A stretch of 32,194 bases of DNA from a virus. A program made the translations under genes and the position numbers. Positions 6,439-12,001 of this stretch are shown one piece after another. Numbering within the stretch: position 1 is the first letter of the stretch; each line of letters begins with the position of its first letter. The notes under the pieces were generated by a model. It saw only the letters and a list, made by a program, of their open reading frames with translations. It was not told where the DNA came from and did not search any database. The DNA is taken from IMG/VR virus record IMGVR_UViG_3300025592_000044, positions 1 to 32,194 of that record. One strand, given 5' to 3'.

Positions 6439-6596
6439 AACTTGATCCCTCCATCGTGATAGTGTTTGTATTCGAAACTGTTCTCTATTTTCTCGAAGAT
6501 TATAATCGCCAACTTCTCAACCTCAGTAGAGGGTAAAGGAAGGTTCTTGCTGATAGCATCCTCTAGCAATTCAAACATAAGCCTTTTGTTGTTCAT
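6414..6596 (-). CDS. Hypothetical protein
   Basis: A 60-residue helical protein with an acidic middle (LPLPSTEVEKLAIIIFEKIENSF) and a His/Tyr-rich segment (EYKHYHDGG). It overlaps the DUF2061 gene start by 25 nt. No family recognised. Confidence 0.55.
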   Translation of the reverse strand: MNNKRLMFELLEDAISKNLPLPSTEVEKLAIIIFEKIENSFEYKHYHDGGIKLWSQEKDI

Positions 6597-6738
6597 AATC
6601 TACGCCGCCTGTAAAATCTCTCTGTACTTAATTAGGGCTAGTTCTTTTTTCTTACACTCAAGCATCATATCATAGTCTACGCCATAACTTCTAACTTTGT
6701 TGTATGTAATAACAATCTACACAGTAGTGGTTAGATAG

Positions 6739-6966
6739 TCAATCAATATTGTCGCAAATTATCTCTGATTCTGTTTCTATCCAAACTTTTGCGCCACAAG
6801 GTAAGGGTTTATCTGGTGAATAAATGACTTTGCAGGGCCCACTTACATAGACCTCGTGACAATAGGTGTTACTCTTGTAAGTCTTTACGGTTATAACCGG
6901 CTCCCTCTCTCCAGTTTTTGAATTAGATTTTATTTTATGCTGATTTACGTGAATCTTTTTTTTCAT
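6739..6966 (-). CDS. Conserved-type phage hypothetical protein
   Basis: A 75-residue basic-to-acidic beta-rich protein. It starts MKKKIHVNQHKIKSN and contains VITVKTYKSNTY, KVIYSPDKPLPCGAKVWIET and a short acidic end. I remember near-identical patterns (IHVNQH, YSPDKPLPCGA.VWIETES) in many tailed phages from environmental samples, always without a known role. It begins inside the stop of the upstream coiled-coil gene (ATGA). Confidence 0.75.
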   Translation of the reverse strand: MKKKIHVNQHKIKSNSKTGEREPVITVKTYKSNTYCHEVYVSGPCKVIYSPDKPLPCGAKVWIETESEIICDNID

Positions 6967-7166
6967 TCTTCAATCTCTTTCACAATTACTTCCTGGGGTA
7001 TGAACTTGCGATGTTCTTTCATAAACTTACCGTGAATTACGTCCAAGTCTGTAATTCTTCCTTGGAGTTGGTGTATAATCGCCATTATGTCTACCTGGTT
7101 TTTGACTACCTGATCAGAAAAACTTTGGTACATCTCTCTCAGCTTCTTCTTTTCTGCCTTGGTCAT
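6963..7166 (-). CDS. Small coiled-coil protein
   Basis: A 67-residue helical protein. Heptad-like hydrophobic spacing runs across LREMYQSFSDQVVKNQVDIM and IIHQLQGRITDLDVI, suggesting a coiled-coil oligomer. Coupled to the next gene by an ATGA overlap. No family recognised. Confidence 0.65.
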   Translation of the reverse strand: MTKAEKKKLREMYQSFSDQVVKNQVDIMAIIHQLQGRITDLDVIHGKFMKEHRKFIPQEVIVKEIEE

Positions 7167-7183
7167 AATATGTCGATATTCCC

Positions 7184-7609
7184 CTATCTATGCCTACGTC
7201 TTCTCTTTTCTAGAGTATACTTTGATGAATTACCTGGTCCAAACTTATGTCGGCTATGACCTCGATGAGAATTGCGAGACCAGCGAGCGCCTGACCCTGT
7301 CCTGATCACCCATTCGTTTGTAGAAATCCAACGGTATTTGACAGGCATTGAAACCGATCGCGTGCGATTTCTTCGGTGATGGGTTCGAGAGTATCTAGGG
7401 CCGTGTGAATACTCGCTTCCAACATAAAATGGTATCCTCCATAAATTTACATAAGACTGTGGGGCGGGGGTGACCACCAGGTTTTCAGGCAGCATATCGA
7501 CAAGATATACGATCTGACTTGGCGACCTTAATAGTCCGTCCCTACGAACACAATCATCATTGGCAAATCCAACGCCAGTCGACATAACAAACAAAACACA
7601 ATACAGCAT
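7184..7609 (-). CDS. Secreted strongly cationic protein (Arg/His-rich C-terminus)
   Basis: A 141-residue protein with an AGGAG site 5 nt before its ATG. The N-terminus MLYCVLFVMSTGVGFAND looks like a short cleavable signal peptide (probable cut after GFA). The mature part becomes increasingly basic: SRTHHRRNRTRS near residue 75, SRNSHRGHSRHK near residue 112 and a terminal EKRRRRHR. A protein sent to the periplasm with this charge could bind lipopolysaccharide or DNA. It lies in a membrane/secreted gene cluster upstream of the endolysin. No family recognised. Confidence 0.7.
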   Translation of the reverse strand: MLYCVLFVMSTGVGFANDDCVRRDGLLRSPSQIVYLVDMLPENLVVTPAPQSYVNLWRIPFYVGSEYSHGPRYSRTHHRRNRTRSVSMPVKYRWISTNEWVIRTGSGARWSRNSHRGHSRHKFGPGNSSKYTLEKRRRRHR

Positions 7610-7611
7610 CT

Positions 7612-7851
7612 TTACTCCTGTTCACCCCTGTAGGATTCTATTTCGTCTTTACAGAGTTCTAAGTTATACTTTTGGTAATCCAAATAATTGCGATAATACG
7701 CTTCCTTAACAGTACATACGTTGTAAACCATAGAACATTCAATCTGATCTGACAAATTGTGGTTTCTAAAGTTAACCAGCGCGTAGAGATTGTACGCGGC
7801 AGCACCAGAGCAAAACACCAAAAAATTTAATAAAAAGCTCTTATTTTTCAT
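7612..7851 (-). CDS. Small membrane-anchored or exported protein with four Cys
   Basis: A 79-residue protein with a hydrophobic N-terminal helix (SFLLNFLVFCSGAAAYNLYAL), either a signal anchor or a signal peptide. A polar periplasmic part follows, rich in Tyr, with Cys in ECSMVYNVCTV and LELC. Its last codons contain the ribosome site of the cationic secreted protein 2 nt downstream. The topology (N-terminal anchor, short periplasmic part) would suit an inner-membrane spanin subunit, but the sequence does not prove it. Confidence 0.65.
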   Translation of the reverse strand: MKNKSFLLNFLVFCSGAAAYNLYALVNFRNHNLSDQIECSMVYNVCTVKEAYYRNYLDYQKYNLELCKDEIESYRGEQE

Positions 7852-7901
7852 ACCTATACCGTATCACCTTCTGTTTGTTTTATCAACATAAAATACAAGG
7901 C

Positions 7902-8057
7902 TCAGCGTGACATCTGAATTCGAAGATTGTGCCTCTTTTGTCTGACAGTCTGCCGTTCTATTTCTTCGGGACCACATAGTGCCACAACTCCAGTCAAAAC
8001 AAGCACAACAAACCACAAAAAAATCAAAACGTCTCGAAAACCTTTACTGAAGTGCAT
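7902..8057 (-). CDS. Small single-pass membrane protein (51 aa)
   Basis: A 51-residue frame starting at ATG 8057 inside the end of the 26-residue gene (14-nt overlap). A short basic start (HFSKGFRD) is followed by a transmembrane helix, VLIFLWFVVLVLTGVVALCG, and a basic tail with many Arg residues. By the positive-inside rule the orientation is ambiguous. No good Shine-Dalgarno is visible, so coupling to the upstream peptide is likely. It could be a holin or spanin-like protein. Confidence 0.5.
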   Translation of the reverse strand: MHFSKGFRDVLIFLWFVVLVLTGVVALCGPEEIERQTVRQKRHNLRIQMSR

Positions 8058-8124
8058 AATTTCTATACCAAAACAACATCATCGAGATGCTAGTCGCTAT
8101 AAGCAAGCAAAGGCGGTGAGACAT
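8044..8124 (-). CDS. Micro membrane peptide (26 aa)
   Basis: A 26-residue frame whose ATG overlaps the upstream TAA (TAATG), with a strong GAGGGAG ribosome site inside the end of the upstream gene. The product is one hydrophobic helix (LCLLIATSISMMLFW) between short basic ends. Its start signals are better than those of many longer genes here, but very short products are hard to prove from sequence. Confidence 0.5.
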   Translation of the reverse strand: MSHRLCLLIATSISMMLFWYRNYALQ

Positions 8125-8708
8125 TAGACTCCCTCGTAAAATGCTATATTGGAGTTGACCAAACTTGCCAGTCGATACTCGTATTTAGACACAATGTCCG
8201 ACCTGTTCCTACTCTTTGCATCCTGAATAATCATTTTCATCTTCTTAAAAGCAAGCTCCGAATTTAAGAAATACTCTACAGAGTCCAGCACACACTTGCA
8301 ACACGCGGTCACTATCGAATAATCGCTGGCTGTGAACGTTGCGCTTTGGCGTCCGTTGCAAAACTCAGCCCCAACTAGGACTTTGGCGTCTGTCCCTGCC
8401 TGCGACCTTGGTAGGTCGGCCTTAACTTCGAACGATTTCAATTGAAGAGGTTGTATCGATGAAAAGTCCCGGTAATGTGCGATAATAGATTTGAAGAAAG
8501 CATCCGCTGCGCCCATTCCGGGGGCGTCATTTATTTCTATAATCTGCGCTCCGTCAAAAAATTCATAATCTATTGTGGTCTTTTTGCCCTGAAGGTGCTC
8601 TGACACGCTTAGTTTTCTTAGCGAAAGTTCTTGATAATCTTCGCCTAGTGTATCTGTGATCATGATTTTAACAGCAGTTCGGCGGGATGCGTCCGGCGTC
8701 GTGTACAC
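8124..8708 (-). CDS. Stand-alone LeuA-type regulatory (allosteric) domain protein
   Basis: In 2-isopropylmalate and citramalate synthases this C-terminal domain (PF08502) binds leucine or isoleucine and shuts off the catalytic barrel. Here it occurs alone. Residues 25-145 follow the family order: DYEFFDGAQIIEIND, then PGMGAADAFFKSI (like GNGPVDAVYQAI of E. coli LeuA), LKSFEVKAD, GTDAKVLVGAEF, and SDYSIVTACCKCVLD ending at an Asn. No catalytic barrel is present or adjacent. GTG at 8708 has AAGGA 7 nt upstream; an ATG at residue 16 is an alternative. It may bind an amino acid or dimerise with a host enzyme. Confidence 0.72.
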   Translation of the reverse strand: MYTTPDASRRTAVKIMITDTLGEDYQELSLRKLSVSEHLQGKKTTIDYEFFDGAQIIEINDAPGMGAADAFFKSIIAHYRDFSSIQPLQLKSFEVKADLPRSQAGTDAKVLVGAEFCNGRQSATFTASDYSIVTACCKCVLDSVEYFLNSELAFKKMKMIIQDAKSRNRSDIVSKYEYRLASLVNSNIAFYEGV

Positions 8709-9067
8709 TAGTCGATCCTTTCGAACTTAGTGGAGAGTTTAAATATCCTCGTGACTCCTTTGACTGCCCTCAGTGTTTGAACAATTCTAGATTTGGCTTC
8801 CTCGGGGGACCTGATAGTCCCTGGAAAGCTCGGAACAAACTTTATGGCGACCCCTGCGACGTACATATTTTCTCCAACCTTCCTGTTTCTGGTTGCCACA
8901 GTAACTACTGTCACTGAGGGTATCGCTCGGACCTCTGCTAATATATCATCCAGGCCGCGACCCTCGGTTGTCTGGTATCCTAACATCAAGTAGAATCTAT
9001 AGTTCGACTTTTGGCGGCTTTGGCTGGCTTCAGCCAAGTAGGATTTCCAGGTTTTACTAAGACTCAT
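8708..9067 (-). CDS. Hypothetical protein with T4-like capsid-targeting N-terminus
   Basis: A 119-residue protein. Its first 15 residues, MSLSKTWKSYLAEAS, closely resemble the T4 internal-protein leader that the prohead protease cuts at LxE or IxE (here LAE followed by Ala). The rest is an alpha/beta domain with DDILAEVRAIPSVTVVTVAT, VAGVAIKFVPSF and a closing VKGVTRIFKLSTKFERI, which looks like a ferredoxin-like fold. I infer a head-internal or head-assembly protein. A CTATTTAT motif lies 19 nt upstream of the ATG. Confidence 0.72.
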   Translation of the reverse strand: MSLSKTWKSYLAEASQSRQKSNYRFYLMLGYQTTEGRGLDDILAEVRAIPSVTVVTVATRNRKVGENMYVAGVAIKFVPSFPGTIRSPEEAKSRIVQTLRAVKGVTRIFKLSTKFERID

Positions 9068-9085
9068 AAAATTCTCCTCAATATA

Positions 9086-9093
9086 ATAAATAG
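9086..9093 (-). promoter_or_regulatory. CTATTTAT motif (candidate phage promoter element)
   Basis: The coding strand reads GTTGCTATTTATTATATTGAG in the 61-bp gap before the 9067 gene, followed by a GAGGAG ribosome site. No TTGACA-like -35 is placed correctly upstream, so if this is a promoter it belongs to another class. Confidence 0.35.
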
Positions 9094-9128
9094 CAACTAA
9101 AGTGAGAAAGGGGACTCGAAAGTGGCTA

Positions 9129-9470
9129 TCAATACTTTAGTTGGATAAAAAGAGTTAAAACCGCCAAAAAGAGACAAGTCATAGTTTTTGTAGTAAGCAT
9201 AGACTCATCCAGAAATATCCAAGTTAAAAACGGAAACACTATCAGGCCCGCAGAGGAAGCTATAAATCTGGCTGTCCAGGCTGAACCTGTCTCCGTCACT
9301 ACATATCTCCAGCCGTACCAAAACAAGACAGATGTCGGGACACCTAAAACAACTGCTGAGAACAGAGCTTTATCGCTCCACCAACTAGAGATGCTCTGGG
9401 CGTTCAATTGAAACCATCCTACGATTTGCCCGAGGAAGAACAGGACTATGCCTAAAATTAAGTAATGCAT
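9129..9470 (-). CDS. Four-helix integral membrane protein
   Basis: A 113-residue protein with four predicted transmembrane helices: about 3-19, 36-54, 65-85 and 92-112. Between helices 2 and 3 lies a polar WRYVVTETGSAWTARF segment, and helix 4 follows LDESMLTTKTM. The size and four-helix layout recall small multidrug-resistance-like transporters, and I recall similar proteins from marine phages and bacteria, but no transport residue set is established. Its ATG overlaps the upstream TAA (TAATG). Confidence 0.75.
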   Translation of the reverse strand: MHYLILGIVLFFLGQIVGWFQLNAQSISSWWSDKALFSAVVLGVPTSVLFWYGWRYVVTETGSAWTARFIASSAGLIVFPFLTWIFLDESMLTTKTMTCLFLAVLTLFIQLKY

Positions 9471-9814
9471 TAGTGAAGTTCCATAGACAAGTTTAGGTTC
9501 TTAAATTTTTTAGCAGATGCTAAGCAACCTCTTAACACAATAAAGAGCGCATCTGCAAAGGGTTTCGGCACTTCGTATTCTGCATCGGCAGGTACGTCCT
9601 CGTCAAAGTCAAACAGCCTGTAGAGGGAGTCCAACATTATTGAACACAAACCGTAAGTCTCACAGACGTTAGCGTATTGATCCCTTCTCATTTTGAAGCG
9701 GTCAAATTGTGCTTCAAAAAGTAAAATAGATTTGCAGCGAGTCATATATTGTTCACACAGCTCTGCCTGGCTTTGGATATCTGCTTTTGTCATAATGAAG
9801 GGTTGATCAGACAT
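9470..9814 (-). CDS. Hypothetical helical protein
   Basis: A 114-residue protein made of predicted helices, with several Cys residues and an acidic LFDFDEDVPADAEYE stretch in the middle. An AAGGG site lies 5 nt before the ATG and the start overlaps the upstream gene by 8 nt. No family recognised. Confidence 0.65.
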   Translation of the reverse strand: MSDQPFIMTKADIQSQAELCEQYMTRCKSILLFEAQFDRFKMRRDQYANVCETYGLCSIMLDSLYRLFDFDEDVPADAEYEVPKPFADALFIVLRGCLASAKKFKNLNLSMELH

Positions 9815-10205
9815 TTACACCCTTGCCCCAGAATGATCGATTCTTTTTTTCGTTAGTGATGACTATCGCCGAAATTAAAGTTTTGCCGCCCTTATTGACA
9901 TATTTTGCGTTGTATAACTCCAGAGTTCCATATTTTGGTTTGGGCTTTTTTTTGCTATACTTGGCTCGTGGTGGTGGAGTATTCAAGAACTCCACACACC
10001 TTCGGGCTACAGATACAGCATTCGGGTCATCTAAAAATCTATAGTCGTCGACTTCGATGTAAACTCCTACACCCCAACTCTTCGATCCAAATTCAGGTAC
10101 GTCCCAAAAGCAAGAAGAAAGGTACTTTCCATACTTTTCCTTGTCGCCGCCGAGCATAATATATTCTGGCCTAAGTACGAGATCACATTTAATTTCATCT
10201 AACAT
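9807..10205 (-). CDS. Hypothetical protein
   Basis: A 132-residue beta-rich protein with strands such as GVGVYIEVDDYRF and TLISAIVITN and a Lys-rich loop (KYSKKKPKPKYG) about residue 85. The start overlaps the glutaredoxin gene by 11 nt. No family recognised. Confidence 0.65.
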   Translation of the reverse strand: MLDEIKCDLVLRPEYIMLGGDKEKYGKYLSSCFWDVPEFGSKSWGVGVYIEVDDYRFLDDPNAVSVARRCVEFLNTPPPRAKYSKKKPKPKYGTLELYNAKYVNKGGKTLISAIVITNEKKNRSFWGKGVNV

Positions 10206-10452
10206 TTAATAACTCTTCCAGGTCGTCACAACCACCCACAAAATTAGCTATCCCAGACTTGTAACACAATCTTAAAATGATTGGTACAGTCTCGTATCCA
10301 TAAAAATTCTTAGCTTCCTCAAGGAACCTTCTGTCCTTCTCCAAGTCAAAAAACAGACACTCAATCGAAGCCTGCTTCAGCAACTGGTGGGCTCTAGTAC
10401 AGAAAGGGCAAGAGGACCGACCGTAAATTAGAAACGTGTCTTTACTATCCAA
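10195..10452 (-). CDS. Glutaredoxin-like thiol-disulfide oxidoreductase
   Basis: Carries electrons to disulfide substrates such as ribonucleotide reductase. After a first strand (TFLIYGRSS) comes the redox motif CPFC, then helix ARAHQLLKQ, the cis-Pro motif TVPII and the GGCDDLEELL end, all in the correct glutaredoxin order. At about 85 residues it has the standard length. I prefer a TTG start at 10452 because AAGGGG lies 8 nt before it; GTG at 10461 is too close to that site. Likely partners are the class II RNR in this window or host RNR. Confidence 0.85.
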   Translation of the reverse strand: MDSKDTFLIYGRSSCPFCTRAHQLLKQASIECLFFDLEKDRRFLEEAKNFYGYETVPIILRLCYKSGIANFVGGCDDLEELLNVR

Positions 10453-10726
10453 GAAGCACACCCCTTCTCTTTGAAGCGCCCTTGACCAGCATTTCTACCT
10501 CGGTCAATCCTCCAACAACCACGACCTCGGATACTGTGCCGCCCGCTTGTATAACTATCGTGCAGAATCTGTTGGCACCTGAAGGCAGTTCAGATTGCCC
10601 CTCACTGATGAGGTTAGCAACAACCGTGTTCTCCCTAACCGTCGTAATGTTTCCTGTGTTAACAGATATATGCCTTAGTGTCCAGGCCCCACTTGCGTTC
10701 TTATATACCTCACTAAACTTTAACAT
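10445..10726 (-). CDS. Hypothetical protein
   Basis: A 93-residue beta-rich protein with repeated short strands (TLRHISVNT, FCTIVIQAG, VSEVVVVGG) and a basic KGASKRRG end. It has a GGAG site 9 nt before ATG. The layout suggests a small beta sandwich. No family recognised. Confidence 0.65.
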   Translation of the reverse strand: MLKFSEVYKNASGAWTLRHISVNTGNITTVRENTVVANLISEGQSELPSGANRFCTIVIQAGGTVSEVVVVGGLTEVEMLVKGASKRRGVLLG

Positions 10727-10931
10727 CGTACTTTACTCCTTCTTCAATTGGGAACACATCCCTTTTTCTAACCAAATACTTTGCTCCGTCAAAATATGTC
10801 TCATAGAAGTTATCCATATCCTTTATGTTTATCATCACGGCCGGCGCTTCCAGCTTATTTATAACGTTCTTGCCAAACATCATAATTCCAGATGGAGCAT
10901 AAAAAAGTTTACCCCTCTCTATCTTCGACAT
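10713..10931 (-). CDS. Hypothetical protein
   Basis: A 72-residue protein starting MSKIERGKLFYAPSG with GGAGGGG 4 nt upstream. It contains APAVMINIKDMD and a final VRKRDVFPIEEG. Probably a small beta-rich domain; no family recognised. It overlaps both neighbours, as is usual here. Confidence 0.6.
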   Translation of the reverse strand: MSKIERGKLFYAPSGIMMFGKNVINKLEAPAVMINIKDMDNFYETYFDGAKYLVRKRDVFPIEEGVKYDVKV

Positions 10932-11208
10932 TGATCCCCTCCGCTACTGGCCTGTGAGAAATCATCGACAAATATCCGGCAGTGATAGCGTCCAAGTCTT
11001 GTAAAAAAACATCCAAGTCGAACACTTCGGCTCGCAATGTCGCTATCTGGGATAAGCCGCTCTCCAAGGACTCAAACTTGAAGCTATTTTCTAATCTGCC
11101 GAATTGCGAGTCAATTTTGTGCTTCTTTATTGAAATTTTATCAACAAGGCCCTGTATTTCGCCTGGAATACTGTCCACGTCTACGGTGTACGATATCTTC
11201 ACTTTCAT
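10909..11208 (-). CDS. Hypothetical protein with coiled-coil
   Basis: A 99-residue protein whose first strand, MKVKISYTVDVDSIPGEIQ, leads into long amphipathic helices (residues about 20-80) that may pair as a coiled coil. I recall the MKVKISYTVDVDSIP opening from other environmental phages, without known function. ATG directly follows the stop of the metallopeptidase gene. Confidence 0.65.
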   Translation of the reverse strand: MKVKISYTVDVDSIPGEIQGLVDKISIKKHKIDSQFGRLENSFKFESLESGLSQIATLRAEVFDLDVFLQDLDAITAGYLSMISHRPVAEGINVEDREG

Positions 11209-11649
11209 CTAAAACCACTCCATATAAGATATTAAAGAACTCTGTCTGTGTTTGTTCCAAGATTCTGCTTCGATTGGGATACCTAGTCGCACAGCTAGAC
11301 CTCTGGCGCGTTCCCAGGCCAACACCTCTTCCCTCAGTACGTCGGCGCGATGGTTCTTGTCTCCGCGAACACTGGAGCCTCTCTTTCTCATAAATGGAAA
11401 GTTTGTTGCAAAACTTGCGCGACTAGCCTCGTTTCTTAATTCTACGTGACCTGCTTCGTGCAAAAGCGAATGGAGTCTAGATTTCATACCTTGCCTACTG
11501 TTTATTTCAATCACTCTCGCGGAATCATAATATGCGTCACTGGCGAGATAGTCATAAACCACCTCCACGCCATAAAGCTCCAAAAGATGTATCTCTAACC
11601 TCAAAAGGTAAGTGCTGTAGATAAAATTTTTCGTACCTTTCAAAAACAC
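11209..11649 (-). CDS. ImmA/IrrE-like zinc metallopeptidase
   Basis: Residues 61-70 read SLLHEAGHVE, giving the zincin motif HExGH (H64, E65, H68), and the downstream EEVLAWE (107-113) supplies a likely third zinc ligand. The order HExxH then a helix with E is that of ImmA/IrrE (M78-type) peptidases, which cut repressors or regulators. At 146 residues it is a bare catalytic domain, with no helix-turn-helix. Its own near-consensus promoter lies immediately upstream. That promoter would put the RNA start about 5 nt before GTG 11649, so either the mRNA is nearly leaderless or the true start lies a little further in. Confidence 0.75.
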   Translation of the reverse strand: MFLKGTKNFIYSTYLLRLEIHLLELYGVEVVYDYLASDAYYDSARVIEINSRQGMKSRLHSLLHEAGHVELRNEASRASFATNFPFMRKRGSSVRGDKNHRADVLREEVLAWERARGLAVRLGIPIEAESWNKHRQSSLISYMEWF

Positions 11650-11660
11650 TATACCTCTCT

Positions 11661-11689
11661 AGTATATTGTTAAGCGAGCCGACTGTCAA
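11661..11689 (-). promoter_or_regulatory. Near-consensus sigma-70 promoter for the metallopeptidase gene
   Basis: Minus strand TTGACA (11684-11689) and TATACT (11661-11666) are separated by exactly 17 bp. The -35 overlaps the last codons of the XhlA-like gene. Predicted RNA start is near 11654. Confidence 0.8.
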
Positions 11690-11961
11690 GGAAAGTTTTT
11701 AATTATAAAAGCACTGAGAAGACCGATCACAGAGGAAAACAGGGTCCATATTAATTTGGAGGAAGTAGATCTCCAGGCCTCAAGTTGGCGAAGGCGGGCA
11801 TAAAGGCCGTTGTCTGGGTTGTAAACAGCCTCCTTAATCTTTGCTATGTCAGCAGCCATCAAGTCTTGCTTTTCTTTGAAAAGTTCGAGACTATTGCAGA
11901 TCTTATCCATTTTAACATCTAACTTAAGCAACTGATCTATACCGCTATGCTCTACAGACAT
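11686..11961 (-). CDS. XhlA-like coiled-coil membrane protein
   Basis: A 91-residue protein with an amphipathic coiled coil (about residues 8-65, including LARLRQLEAWRS-type spacing) and a C-terminal transmembrane helix, LIWTLFSSVIGLLSAFII. This layout matches the haemolysin XhlA family found in phages, often near holins. It may assist lysis or anchor a complex to the membrane. GGAGGGAG precedes the ATG. It follows groEL by 40 nt. Confidence 0.65.
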   Translation of the reverse strand: MSVEHSGIDQLLKLDVKMDKICNSLELFKEKQDLMAADIAKIKEAVYNPDNGLYARLRQLEAWRSTSSKLIWTLFSSVIGLLSAFIIKNFP

Positions 11962-12001
11962 GAAGAACTCCCTCCGTTATGACTTACAACATAACTAGTT
12001 C

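Noticed and set aside
6597-6738. Possible 22-residue frame (MMLECKKKELALIKYREILQ...) in the 142-bp gap
   Set aside because: The frame reads like protein back to a stop just upstream, but only ATT/GTT or an internal ATG without a ribosome site is available as a start. It may be a remnant. Otherwise the gap holds only a weak TTGTT/AACAA inverted repeat.
10482-10934. Plus-strand 150-codon open frame
   Set aside because: It crosses two well-supported overlapping minus-strand genes (10445-10931) and has no convincing ribosome site or motif.
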